64,000 nt of DNA, from assembly GCF_000787835.1 (NCBI RefSeq), contig NZ_BBPP01000020.1, positions 73,283 to 137,282 on the forward strand, in the 5' to 3' direction. Source of the stretch: Streptacidiphilus melanogenes. GTDB taxonomy: Bacteria > Actinomycetota > Actinomycetes > Streptomycetales > Streptomycetaceae. Every line of letters begins with the position of its first letter. Positions within the stretch are counted from its first letter, which is position 1. The position numbers were made by a program, and so were the translations under genes. Below the pieces are notes generated by a model. The model was not told the DNA's origin. It worked only from the letters and a program-made list of their open reading frames with translations, and ran no database searches. Below are positions 44,476-52,726 of the stretch, one piece after another.

Positions 44476-46230
44476 GTGAACCGACCGACGCGTCGTCACG
44501 GCCGGGCGGGCACCGCCCTGGCCGGACTGCTGCTCGCGGGGGCATCCGCGACGACGGCATCGGCGCAGAGCCCGACCGATCCGACGATCCCGACGCCGAC
44601 CCTGCCGGCCCAGGCGGTGCACACCGTGCCCGCGAACGCGGACGGCTGCGGGAGCGACCCGGTGGGCTGGCTGAAGGACAGCGGCTTCGAGATCGGCGTG
44701 CCGCGCTCCACCCAGAACGGGATCAGTTTCCAGGGGGCCGTCCACGTCTGGGACCTCGACGGATCCCAGCAGGGCGACTCGGTCGCACCGCCGGAGCCCC
44801 TGGCGACCATCGCGGTCGCCTCACCGGCGAGCGTCACCTACCAGTCCGGCCACACGTACGGCTGGTACGCGCAGACCTACGACGGCAGCGCCTACTCGGA
44901 GCCGACGGAGTCCTGCTATTTCAAGGTCGACTCGACCCCACCGACCTCGCCGGTGATCACGAACCCGGACTTCCCGCCGGTCGGCGCGCCAGGGGAGCCG
45001 GGCAAGGCGGACGGCCAGCCCACGACCTTCACCCTCGCCGCCGGACACGACAACCTGCCGACCGGCTGCACGGACGCCTCGGCGCCCGACTGCGCCTCCA
45101 GCGGACTGGACCACTACCAGTACGCCCTCGACACCCAGAGCGGCTGGACGAACCTGCCAGTGGCCGCGGACGGCCAGGCGACCCTCACGCTGGCCCCGCA
45201 CTGGGGGGTCCACACGCTGTACGTGCAGTCCGTCGACGCCGCCGGAACTCCGAGCCAGGTGCCCTCGGCCTACACGTTCTTCGTTCCCTGGCAGCTCCCG
45301 GGCGCGACCACGGCGAGCCTGACCGGCCCGGCCACCGCACCCCGGGCCGTCCCGCTGCACCTGGTCGGACAGCTGGGCGGCGGCTACCACAACCCCGGTC
45401 AGGTCCTCCACGTCACGCGCACCGACCTGCTGCACCCGCACGGCGTCGCCCTCCCCGACGTCGTGCTGGGCACGGACGGCACCTTCACGGTCACCGACGC
45501 CCCGCAGGTGGGCGGCGCGGACACGTACACGGTCAGCTACCCGGGCGACGCCGCCTACGCGCCGGCCACCGCCTCGGCCACAGTCCAGGTGAGTCGCACG
45601 GCCGCCGCGTTGTCGGTGGGCACGAACGCGTCCTCCTACTCCTACGGCGCCACCGCGACCGTCACCGCCCACCTCGGCACGACGTTCGACGGCCGTACCG
45701 TCTCGCTCTACGCGCAGCCGCACGGCGCGGCCAAGGTACTGCTGAGGACGGGCTCGGTCGACGCGAAGGGCAACCTGGCCGTCTCCTACCGGCTGACCTG
45801 CAACACCGTCTTCACGGCGACCTTCGCCGGGGACTCCCGCTACGCGCCCGCCACCGCCTTGCGCTCGGTGTCGACGGGCGCCGCCCTGTCCGAGCGGGTA
45901 ACCGGCTCCTACGGCACGCAACTGCGCGGCGCGACGCGGTACCTGCTCGTGCACCACGGCGCTACCGCCTCCGTCACCGCCACGCTCACTCCGGCCGCGC
46001 CCGGCTCCTGCGTGCAGTTCGAGTTCCAGCGCTGGACCGGCGGGGCATGGAGGACGACCTCCACGACCACCTGCCACGCGGTCAACAGCGCGGGTGTCAC
46101 CACGCTGGGGCTCGACCTGCGCGGGCTGACCGGGGCCACGCTGCGCATCCGGGCGGAGTACGTCCCGGCCGCCGGCGCGGCCAACGCGGCGACGTGGGGC
46201 GGATGGGCGTACCTGGCCGTCCACCCGTAG
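44476..46230 (+). CDS. large secreted beta-sandwich (Ig-like repeat) protein
   Basis: This 584-residue protein starts at a GTG after GAGGGGGA. A signal peptide (about 1-33, ATTASAQ) precedes several beta-sandwich modules: FYVDSTPP-like linkers (CYFKVDSTPPTSPVI) and Big/Ig-like units with VTATLTPAA, GDAAYAPATASATVQVS and GDSRYAPATALRSVS. Four cysteine pairs are possible. No catalytic motif or membrane anchor is seen, so an extracellular adhesion, matrix or binding role is inferred. The M20 peptidase gene begins 92 bp downstream on the same strand. Confidence 0.85.
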   Translation: MNRPTRRHGRAGTALAGLLLAGASATTASAQSPTDPTIPTPTLPAQAVHTVPANADGCGSDPVGWLKDSGFEIGVPRSTQNGISFQGAVHVWDLDGSQQGDSVAPPEPLATIAVASPASVTYQSGHTYGWYAQTYDGSAYSEPTESCYFKVDSTPPTSPVITNPDFPPVGAPGEPGKADGQPTTFTLAAGHDNLPTGCTDASAPDCASSGLDHYQYALDTQSGWTNLPVAADGQATLTLAPHWGVHTLYVQSVDAAGTPSQVPSAYTFFVPWQLPGATTASLTGPATAPRAVPLHLVGQLGGGYHNPGQVLHVTRTDLLHPHGVALPDVVLGTDGTFTVTDAPQVGGADTYTVSYPGDAAYAPATASATVQVSRTAAALSVGTNASSYSYGATATVTAHLGTTFDGRTVSLYAQPHGAAKVLLRTGSVDAKGNLAVSYRLTCNTVFTATFAGDSRYAPATALRSVSTGAALSERVTGSYGTQLRGATRYLLVHHGATASVTATLTPAAPGSCVQFEFQRWTGGAWRTTSTTTCHAVNSAGVTTLGLDLRGLTGATLRIRAEYVPAAGAANAATWGGWAYLAVHP

Positions 46231-46322
46231 CGGGGCGCCCGCCCGCAGGACCGGATCGTAAGGTGGGGACACCACCGGTCCACCTCAGGGATCCACCGCC
46301 GCACCCACAAGGAGCGCTCTCC

Positions 46323-47708
46323 ATGTCGCAGACCCCCACTCCCCCGCCCGGACAGGCCGAACTGGCCGCGGCCGTCGCCGGGCTGATGCCGCGGGCGCAG
46401 GCGGAGCTGGCCGAGCTGGTCTCGTTCCGGTCCGTCGCCGACCCGCGGCAGTTCCCCGTGGAGGAGTGCGAGAAGGCCGCGCGGTGGGTCGCGGACGCGT
46501 TGGGCGCGGAGGGCTTCACCGAGGTCGCGCTGCTGGACACCCCTGACGGGACGCAGTCCGTCTACGGTGTGCTGCCCGGCCCCGAGGGTGCGCCCACGGT
46601 GCTGCTGTACGCGCACTACGACGTGCAGCCGCCGCTGGACGAGGACGCCTGGGTCTCCCCGCCGTTCGAGCTGACCGAGCGGGACGGGCGCTGGTACGGC
46701 CGCGGCGCGGCCGACTGCAAGGGCGGCCTGCTGATGCACCTGACCGCGCTGCGCGCGCTCAAGGCGAACGGCGGCGTGCCGGTCACCGTCAAGGTGATCG
46801 CGGAGGGCTCCGAGGAGCAGGGCACCGGCGGCCTGGAGCGCTACGCCGAGGCCCACCCGGAGCTGCTGACCGCCGACGCGATCGTCATCGGCGACACCGG
46901 CAACTTCCGTGTCGGCCTGCCGACCGTCACCGCGACCCTGCGCGGCATGACCATGGTCGAGGTGGCCGTGCGCACGCTCGGCGGCAACCTCCACTCGGGC
47001 CAGTTCGGCGGCGCCGCGCCGGACGCGCTGGCCGCGCTGATCCGCATGCTGGACTCGCTGCGCGACGAGACCGGCGCGACGGTCGTACGCGGCCTGGAGG
47101 CGGAGGCCGCGCAGAGCTGGGAGGGCCTGCAGTACGGGGAGCCGGACTTCCGTTCCGACGCCAAGGTCCTCGACGGCGTCGGCCTGATCGGCACCGGCAC
47201 CGTCGCCGACCGCGTCTGGGCGCGCCCGGCGGTCACCGTCCTCGGCATCGACTGCCCGCCCGTCGTCGGCGCCACCCCGTCGGTCCAGTCGGCCGCCACC
47301 GCGCTCGTCTCGCTGCGCGTGCCGCCGGGCCTCGACGCCGTCCGTGCGGAGGAGGCCCTCACCGCCCACCTCACGGCCGCCGCGCCCTGGGGCGCGCAGG
47401 TCGAGATCACCTCCCGCGGCCAGGGCCAGGCCTTCCGTGCCGACACCTCGAGCCCGGCGTACGCCGCCATGGCGACCGCGATGTCCGCGGCCTACCCGGG
47501 CGAGCAGATGCAGATCGCCGGCCAGGGCGGCAGCATCCCGCTGTGCAACACCCTCGCCACGCTCTACCCCGAGGCGGAGATCCTCCTGATCGGGCTGAGC
47601 GAGCCGGAGGCCCAGATCCACGCGGTCAACGAGTCCGTCTCCCCCGAGGAGCTGGAGCGCCTCTCGCTCGCCGAGGCGCTCTTCCTGCGCTCGTACGCGA
47701 AGCGCTAG
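46323..47708 (+). CDS. M20-family metallopeptidase (dipeptidase type)
   Basis: This 461-residue protein starts at an ATG after AAGGAG. Zn ligands of the M20 family are in order: VLLYAHYDVQPP (His and the catalytic Asp two residues on), GRGAADCKGG (bridging Asp), AEGSEEQGTGGL (catalytic Glu-Glu), IVIGDTGNF (Asp) and IHAVNESV (His) near the C terminus. The lid domain carries LGGNLHSGQFGG. Actinobacterial relatives are annotated dipeptidases or CNDP-like; specificity is unknown. It probably acts in the cytosol. Confidence 0.93.
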   Translation: MSQTPTPPPGQAELAAAVAGLMPRAQAELAELVSFRSVADPRQFPVEECEKAARWVADALGAEGFTEVALLDTPDGTQSVYGVLPGPEGAPTVLLYAHYDVQPPLDEDAWVSPPFELTERDGRWYGRGAADCKGGLLMHLTALRALKANGGVPVTVKVIAEGSEEQGTGGLERYAEAHPELLTADAIVIGDTGNFRVGLPTVTATLRGMTMVEVAVRTLGGNLHSGQFGGAAPDALAALIRMLDSLRDETGATVVRGLEAEAAQSWEGLQYGEPDFRSDAKVLDGVGLIGTGTVADRVWARPAVTVLGIDCPPVVGATPSVQSAATALVSLRVPPGLDAVRAEEALTAHLTAAAPWGAQVEITSRGQGQAFRADTSSPAYAAMATAMSAAYPGEQMQIAGQGGSIPLCNTLATLYPEAEILLIGLSEPEAQIHAVNESVSPEELERLSLAEALFLRSYAKR

Positions 47709-47716
47709 TCGCGCAC

Positions 47717-47758
47717 CGCGTCGGGCCCGGCTGCTTCGGAGCAGCCGGGCCCGACGCG
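47717..47758 (+). terminator. bidirectional hairpin terminator
   Basis: An 18-bp perfect stem (47717-47734/47741-47758) has a TTCGGA loop and is followed by TT. It separates the convergent M20 peptidase and TauD-like genes. Confidence 0.85.
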
Positions 47759-47793
47759 TTCCGGCGGTCCGCCGAGGGGGCAGGTGCGGACGG

Positions 47794-48696
47794 TCAGGCC
47801 ACAGCCGGGGTGTAGTGCTCGGCCTCGTCGCCCTCGACGACGTAGCTGCCCCGGCCGTCCACGCCCACGGGCACGTCTCCGGCGACGGTGACGCGGTGCA
47901 GCAGGCGCGGCAGGTCGCCGTAGTCGTCCGGGGCGTAGTGCTGGGTGGCGCGGTTGTCGAAGAGGACCACGTCGCCCGGGTTCCAGGCGATGCGGACGAT
48001 GTTCTCCGGGCGCGTCACGTAGGACTGGAGCACCCGCAGCAGCTCCTGCGACTGCTCGCTGTCGAAGCCGAGCAGTGTGCGGGCGAAGCCGCCGATGAAG
48101 AGGCCGCGGTCACCGGTCTCGGGGTGGACCCGGACAACCGGGTGCGCGGTGCGGTACTTGCGCGAGACGAACTGCCTGCGCCGCTCCGCGGCCCGCTCGT
48201 CGCGCGGGACGGCGTAGTCGTACTCGTTGCTGTGGACCGCCCAGGCCCGGTCGGCGAACTCCCGCAGCGGCTCCGGCAGGTCCTGGTACGCGGCCTGGGA
48301 GTTGGCGATCAGGGTGTTGCCGCCGTAGGGCGGCACGACGATGCTGCGCAGCGTCGACGCCTTGGGGGGCGTGCGGACGAAGGTGACGTCGGTGTGCCAG
48401 CGGTTGGCGCGCTGTCCGGCCTCGCCGTCGACGGTCAGCACGTTGGGCTGCCCCTCGGCCGAGGGGACGGTCGGGTGGGCGGTGGTCAGCTCGCCGAAGA
48501 GCGAGGCGAACCGCTGCTGGCCGTCGTCGTCGAGCTGCTGGTCCCGGAAGACCAGGGCCTTGTGTTCGAGCAGGGCCGCGTTGATCTCGGTGACGAGCGC
48601 GGGGTCGAGCTCCCCGGTGAGATCGACGCCGAGGATCTCGGCGCCGATCCGGCCGCCGATGCGGCGGACGTCGAATCCGGTACTGGTGCTGGACAT
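47794..48696 (-). CDS. TauD/TfdA-family Fe(II)/2-oxoglutarate dioxygenase
   Basis: This 300-residue enzyme has the facial triad H101-x-D103 (RWHTDVTF) and H253 (RATQHYAPDDYG), with R268 in LLHRVTV as the 2-oxoglutarate-binding arginine. It is the last gene of a sulfonate-type ABC operon, 46 bp after the permease stop. TauD-type enzymes hydroxylate the carbon next to the sulfonate, releasing sulfite as a sulfur source. An alkylsulfonate, taurine or sulfate ester substrate fits the context, but TfdA relatives act on other acids. Confidence 0.92.
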   Translation of the reverse strand: MSSTSTGFDVRRIGGRIGAEILGVDLTGELDPALVTEINAALLEHKALVFRDQQLDDDGQQRFASLFGELTTAHPTVPSAEGQPNVLTVDGEAGQRANRWHTDVTFVRTPPKASTLRSIVVPPYGGNTLIANSQAAYQDLPEPLREFADRAWAVHSNEYDYAVPRDERAAERRRQFVSRKYRTAHPVVRVHPETGDRGLFIGGFARTLLGFDSEQSQELLRVLQSYVTRPENIVRIAWNPGDVVLFDNRATQHYAPDDYGDLPRLLHRVTVAGDVPVGVDGRGSYVVEGDEAEHYTPAVA

Positions 48697-48742
48697 GCTG
48701 GTTCCCTTCTACGGTTGTACGGCTGAGCGTTCGTCGGACGGG

Positions 48743-49651
48743 TCAGGGGAGTCGCCAGGCGCCGAGACGGCGTTCGACGGCGACGAGCAGTTGGTTGAAG
48801 AGCACGCCGAGCACGGCGATGGTGACGATCCCCGCGTACATGTCGGGGATCGCGAAGTTGAACTGCGCGGAGTTGATCAGGTACCCGAGGCCGGCCTTGG
48901 CGCCGACCATCTCCGCCGCCACCAGCACCAGGATCGAGACGGCCCCGGCAAGCCGGATTCCGGTGAAGATGGTGGGCACGGCCGCCGGAAGGATCACCTT
49001 CTGGAAGATGCGCGGCGCCGACAGGTCCATGGACCGGGCGAGCCGCAGCAGCGTCGGGTCCACCTCCCGCACCGCGCTGACGGTGTTGAGCAGGATCGGC
49101 CAGGTGCAGGCGTAGAGGACGATGGCGATCTTCGAGGTCTCGCCGATGCCGAGCAGCAGGATGAAGACCGGCAGCAGGGCGAGCGCCGCGGTGTTGCGGA
49201 ACAGCTCCAACAGCGGCCCGAGCAGCGCGGCGACGGGCCGGTACCAGCCGATCAGCAGCCCGAGCGGCACACCGACCAGCACGGCCAGGCCGAAGCCGCT
49301 GAGCGAACGGACCAGGCTCGCCTGGGTGTTGGCCCAGAGCTGGCCGTTCGTCGCGAGGGTCCACCAGTCCTCGACGACGACGGAGAACGGCGGCAGGAAG
49401 GTGGAGTCCACCAGCCCCACCCGTGGCGCGACCTCCCACAGCACGAGCAGCGCGACGATCGCGACGGACTTGGTGACGCCGCGCAGCAGCAGCCCCGCGA
49501 GGCGGCGGCCCCACCGGCGGCCACCGGGACATGCGAGTCGGCGGGCGGGCGCACGAGGCGCTGCCGCCACCGCCGCCGCGTCCGTGGGCCGCGCCGACGG
49601 GTGCACGACGGTGCCGCCCTCCGCCACCCGCGTGTTCGTGGTGCTGCTCAT
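48743..49651 (-). CDS. ABC transporter permease, sulfonate/nitrate/taurine type
   Basis: This 302-residue protein has six or so membrane helices and the BPD permease EAA-type loop near residues 190-215. It also carries RVGLVDSTFLPPFSVV and LVRSLSGFGLAVLVGVPLGLLIGW, typical of SsuC/TauC/NtrB. It overlaps the upstream ATPase gene by 4 bp. With the ATPase and the lipoprotein it would form an importer at the membrane. The N terminus (about 1-60) is Ala/Arg-rich and cytosolic. Confidence 0.92.
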   Translation of the reverse strand: MSSTTNTRVAEGGTVVHPSARPTDAAAVAAAPRAPARRLACPGGRRWGRRLAGLLLRGVTKSVAIVALLVLWEVAPRVGLVDSTFLPPFSVVVEDWWTLATNGQLWANTQASLVRSLSGFGLAVLVGVPLGLLIGWYRPVAALLGPLLELFRNTAALALLPVFILLLGIGETSKIAIVLYACTWPILLNTVSAVREVDPTLLRLARSMDLSAPRIFQKVILPAAVPTIFTGIRLAGAVSILVLVAAEMVGAKAGLGYLINSAQFNFAIPDMYAGIVTIAVLGVLFNQLLVAVERRLGAWRLP

Positions 49652-50463
49652 GCGACCGCCCTCTCCTTCTCCAGGCGCTGCGCGAGGGCGACCTCGTCGC
49701 GCAGCAGACTCCAGATCTCGTGCCGGTGCCGGGCGAACTCGGGACTGGAGCGCAGGTCGTCCGCCTCGTGACGGCGGGCGCCCAGACCGATCGGCACGAC
49801 GTGCTTGACCCGGCCCGGCCGGGAGGTGAGCACGGCCACGCGCTGCCCGAGGTGGACGGCCTCGTCGATGCCGTGGGTGATGAAGACGACGGTCTTGCCG
49901 GTGCGCTCCCAGATCCGCAGCAGCTCGTCCTGGAGCGTCTCGCGCGTCTGCGCGTCGAGTGCGGCGAACGGCTCGTCCATCAGCAGCACGTCCGGGTCGT
50001 AGGCGAGGCTGCGGGCGATCGCGACGCGCTGGCGCATGCCGCCGGACAGCTCGTGCGGGTGCCGGTCCTCGAAGCCGGCCAGGCCGACCAGCTCCAGGTG
50101 CTCGCGGGCCCGCGCCGCCCGTTCACGGCGGGGGACGCCCGTCGCCTCCAGGCCGAACTCGACGTTGCCGCGGGCCGTGCGCCAGGGCAGCAGGGCGTAC
50201 TGCTGGAAGACGATCCCCCGGTCCAGGCCGGGCCCCGTCACCGGGACGCCGTCGAGCAGCACCCGTCCGCTGCTGGGAGTGGTCAGGCCGCCGAGGAGGT
50301 CCAGCAGCGTGGACTTGCCGCAGCCGCTGGGCCCGACCACGACCAGGAACTCCCCGGCCGCGATCTCCAGGTCCACCCCGTCCAGGGCGACCAGGTCGGC
50401 GGCCCCGCCCCGCCCGGGGAAGACCTTTCCGACGTTCTCGAATGCGATCCTCGTCGTCGTCAC
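49648..50463 (-). CDS. ABC transporter ATP-binding protein, SsuB/TauB type
   Basis: This 271-residue ATPase has the Walker A GPSGCGKST, the Q-loop VFQQYALLPWRTARGNVEFG (an SsuB/TauB hallmark), the signature LSGGMRQRVAIARSLAYDPDVLLMDEP with Walker B, and the switch His in VFITHGIDEA. It energises the permease encoded by the next gene, which it overlaps by 4 bp. The binding-protein gene ends 4 bp upstream, so the whole operon is tightly packed. Confidence 0.94.
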   Translation of the reverse strand: MTTTRIAFENVGKVFPGRGGAADLVALDGVDLEIAAGEFLVVVGPSGCGKSTLLDLLGGLTTPSSGRVLLDGVPVTGPGLDRGIVFQQYALLPWRTARGNVEFGLEATGVPRRERAARAREHLELVGLAGFEDRHPHELSGGMRQRVAIARSLAYDPDVLLMDEPFAALDAQTRETLQDELLRIWERTGKTVVFITHGIDEAVHLGQRVAVLTSRPGRVKHVVPIGLGARRHEADDLRSSPEFARHRHEIWSLLRDEVALAQRLEKERAVA

Positions 50464-50467
50464 CGTC

Positions 50468-51493
50468 TCAACTCCCGGGCCTGTAGCCGTTGTACGCGTT
50501 GGTGTAGAGGGAGGGCGCGGTGACCGACCCCTTGGGCACGGTGCCCCGGTCCGCGAGCCAGTCGAGCCAGAGCTGGAACTCGGCGTCGGTGATCCGGCCG
50601 CCGGTCTCGGCGACGCCGAAGGACTGGAAGTACTTCAGCGGCGCCGTGTTCTCGTTGCGCCCGCGCCTGCGGACGATCTCGGTCATGCGCGCCACCACCT
50701 CGTCGCGCGGGGTCCGCCGGGCCCACTCGATGGCCTTGGCGGTGCCGGTGACGAAGGTCCGTGCGGTGTCCGGGTTCTGCCGCAGGAAGCGCTTCGTCAT
50801 GACGTAGGTGCCGGCGCTGAACGCGCCGAGCAGCTGGTAGTCGGTGAAGAGGGGCCGGATGCCGCCCTTCGCCAGTGCCGTGTCGCGCAGAATGCCGCCG
50901 AGCACGGCCACCTGGATCTGCTTCTGCCGCAGCGCCTGCTCGGTGCTGACGGGCGGCAGCACGACCGGCTCGACCTGGGCGATCTCGGCGGGGCTGAGGC
51001 CCTGCCGCTTGAGGTAGATGTCCAGCATCGCCTCGTCGTGCGCGCCGAGGGTGTTGACGCCGACCTTGGCCCCGAGCAGGTCCCGTCCGGAGCGGATCGG
51101 GCTGTCCTTGAGCACGTAGAAGCCGTTGTAGGAGTACTGGTCGACGCCGTAGTAGCTGATCACCGCCTGCACGGGTGCGTGGGAGGCGACCAGCTTGACC
51201 ACCGCGCCGTTGAACGCGCCGCCGAAGTCGACCTGGCCGGTGGCGGCCGACTGGATGTCCTGCGGGCCGCTGATGGTGTCGCCCACCCAGTCCAGCCTCA
51301 CGTCGCCGAAGTAGCCGAGGTCCTCGGCCAGTTCGGGCAGCAGCACCTGGCCGGCCCAGCCCTGGTAGCGCAGCTTCTTCGTCTGCCCGCCACCGCCCGG
51401 CTCGCCTGCGGCGGCGGCCCCGCACCCGGCCAGCGTGACAGCGGCGGCGGAGCCGCCCAGGAGGGTGAGGAAACGGCGTCTGGAGGCGTGCAT
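50468..51493 (-). CDS. substrate-binding lipoprotein of the sulfonate ABC importer
   Basis: This 341-residue protein starts at the ATG at 51493, after GAAAGG. The N terminus MHASRRRFLTLLGGSAAAVTLAGC has twin arginines and a lipobox, LAGC, so a Tat-exported, lipid-anchored protein is likely. The mature part has the SsuA/THI5-like fold (FGGAFNGAVVKLVASHAPVQAVISYYG, VGVNTLGAHDEAMLDIYLKRQGL). It delivers a sulfonate-type anion to the permease. It is the first long gene of the operon and sits about 130 bp downstream of an intrinsic terminator. Confidence 0.9.
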   Translation of the reverse strand: MHASRRRFLTLLGGSAAAVTLAGCGAAAAGEPGGGGQTKKLRYQGWAGQVLLPELAEDLGYFGDVRLDWVGDTISGPQDIQSAATGQVDFGGAFNGAVVKLVASHAPVQAVISYYGVDQYSYNGFYVLKDSPIRSGRDLLGAKVGVNTLGAHDEAMLDIYLKRQGLSPAEIAQVEPVVLPPVSTEQALRQKQIQVAVLGGILRDTALAKGGIRPLFTDYQLLGAFSAGTYVMTKRFLRQNPDTARTFVTGTAKAIEWARRTPRDEVVARMTEIVRRRGRNENTAPLKYFQSFGVAETGGRITDAEFQLWLDWLADRGTVPKGSVTAPSLYTNAYNGYRPGS

Positions 51494-51624
51494 GGCGAAG
51501 GACCCTTTCTCGGGGGAACGGAATTCGGGCAGGCAGAATTCACGGCAGGTCGGACGGGGAAATCCGGCGCAACGGCGGGCAACATTCGCGCAATACCGGC
51601 GCCAGGCGCGTCGGGAAATGAAAA

Positions 51625-51653
51625 CGCCGCGCACGGGACACACGTGCGCGGCG
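51625..51653 (-). terminator. intrinsic terminator in the leader of the sulfonate operon (possible attenuator)
   Basis: On the minus strand, a perfect 11-bp stem (CGCCGCGCACG and its complement, 7-nt loop) is followed at once by TTTTCATTT. It lies between the leader-peptide stop (51699) and the binding-protein start (51493), so it would end transcription before the operon unless prevented. T tracts are rare in this genome, which makes this one notable. Confidence 0.75.
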
Positions 51654-51698
51654 AACAGGAAGGCCAGGTCAGCCAGGAGCGGCTACCGACCGGTCAGT

Positions 51699-51782
51699 TC
51701 ACCGACCGGCGGCACAGAGGGCGCTCGCCTCGCGTCGCAGATCGACGTGGCGGCGCAGTGCGAAATTCGCGGACTGGCTCAT
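51699..51782 (-). CDS. 27-residue leader peptide upstream of the sulfonate operon
   Basis: The ATG at 51782 opens a 27-codon frame, MSQSANFA then LRRHVDLRREASALCAAGR, ending TGA. The core R-x-HVDL-R-R-x-x-S-A-L-C matches a short conserved peptide seen repeatedly upstream of actinobacterial sulfur-assimilation and sulfonate uptake operons, which databases name putative leader peptide. Its single cysteine codon is near the end. The stop lies 46 bp before a terminator hairpin, so stalling on cysteine, arginine or other codons could control read-through. No strong ribosome-binding site is visible, so the start may be leaderless. Confidence 0.72.
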   Translation of the reverse strand: MSQSANFALRRHVDLRREASALCAAGR

Positions 51783-51852
51783 GGGCGAAAGCGTCGCAGC
51801 AATTCCCACCCGTCGTCAATACATTCCGGGGCGGCGTCTCGCTTTTCGAGAA
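51783..51852 (-). promoter_or_regulatory. promoter region of the leader-peptide gene
   Basis: A TTGACG hexamer reads on the minus strand about 40 bp before the leader ATG, a possible -35; the -10 is not clear. The region ends at the stop of the winged-helix regulator. Confidence 0.3.
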
Positions 51853-52218
51853 TTACTCGGACTCCGATGTTTCCCCGTCGCCCTCCTCCTCGGCGTGGGC
51901 CCGACCCTGGGCGGTGAGGGCGGTGAGTGCGGACAGGTGGCACTCGAAGGCGCTGCGCCCCTTGGCCGTCAGGGACAGCCAGGTGCGGGGGCGGCGACCG
52001 ACATGGCCCTTACGGACACGGACGTAGCCCAACTCCTCGAGCGCCACGGCAGCCTTGGACAGCGTCGGCGCGGCGATCTGGCAGGCGTCGGAGACGGTCG
52101 CGAAGTCCGCCTCGCCGCAGCCGGCCAGGAAGGCGGCCAGCTTGAGCCTGGGCAGCGTGCCGAACGCCTCGTCGGGCAGCGGGGAACGAGAGGTCTCGCG
52201 CACTACGGCTTGGTCCAT
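51853..52218 (-). CDS. winged-helix (HTH_27/MarR-like) transcriptional regulator
   Basis: This 121-residue protein has a winged helix with LPRLKLAAFLAGCGEADFATVSDACQIAAPTLSKAAVALEELGYVRVRKGHVGRRPRTWLSLTAKGRSAFE, the compact HTH_27 pattern. It ends with an acidic tail (EEEGDGETSESE). The upstream membrane-protein gene overlaps it by 16 bp on the same strand. These two-gene units are common in Streptomyces and the regulator is normally autoregulatory. A matching palindrome array lies at 52675-52697, upstream of the pair. Confidence 0.88.
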   Translation of the reverse strand: MDQAVVRETSRSPLPDEAFGTLPRLKLAAFLAGCGEADFATVSDACQIAAPTLSKAAVALEELGYVRVRKGHVGRRPRTWLSLTAKGRSAFECHLSALTALTAQGRAHAEEEGDGETSESE

Positions 52219-52652
52219 CCGGTGAGTCGGTACCAGGTCTCCACACCGATGATCACACCGAAGGAGACGTTCCCCCAGTCCGGGCTGCCGGCCAGGTAGA
52301 ACGCCCCGGCGACGAGGACGGCGGCCAGGAGGAACCAGCGGGACGCCCGGCGCCGGGAACGCGTCGCGCAGGTGTCCGACAACGGGACCAGCCCGCCGCG
52401 GCGCCAGCGGCGCACCAGCTCCGCATAGACGGCGAAGTGGGCGACGAGCAGGACGATCCCGGCGATGCCGCAGGCCGAGGCGGCCGCCTGGTTCCTGCCG
52501 ACCAGATCGGACACCCCGACCGCGGCCATGGCCAGGCCGAAGCTGGCGCCCATGAAGCCGGGGAACCAGCGCGGGACGCGCGGCGGGGCAGCCGACCGAC
52601 GGGTCTCCACGGCGATGCGCAGAGCCTCTTCCGGGCTCAACTCAGCAGTCAT
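52203..52652 (-). CDS. small membrane protein paired with the winged-helix regulator
   Basis: This 149-residue protein has four hydrophobic segments (FPGFMGASFGLAMAAVGVSDLV, SACGIAGIVLLVAHFAVYAELV, RWFLLAAVLVAGAFYLAG, WGNVSFGVIIGVETWYRL) after a short soluble N terminus. Its function is unknown. Translation is coupled to the downstream regulator by a 16-bp overlap. The ATG at 52652 lies about 23 bp from the operator-like repeats, so the promoter is probably directly repressed. Confidence 0.8.
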   Translation of the reverse strand: MTAELSPEEALRIAVETRRSAAPPRVPRWFPGFMGASFGLAMAAVGVSDLVGRNQAAASACGIAGIVLLVAHFAVYAELVRRWRRGGLVPLSDTCATRSRRRASRWFLLAAVLVAGAFYLAGSPDWGNVSFGVIIGVETWYRLTGWTKP

Positions 52653-52674
52653 GCTTGAAGACTAGAGCATTTTG

Positions 52675-52697
52675 TTTCCAAAAGGAAAGTACTTTCC
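52675..52697. promoter_or_regulatory. operator-like TTTCC/GGAAA repeat array between divergent genes
   Basis: TTTCC-AAAA-GGAAA (52675-52688) overlaps the perfect 14-bp palindrome GGAAAGTACTTTCC (52684-52697). It lies between the membrane-protein/regulator pair and a methyltransferase gene and covers the latter's -35 position, so it could control both. Confidence 0.6.
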
Positions 52698-52726
52698 GTC
52701 AGCCTGGCCCCGCTATCGTTCCCGGG

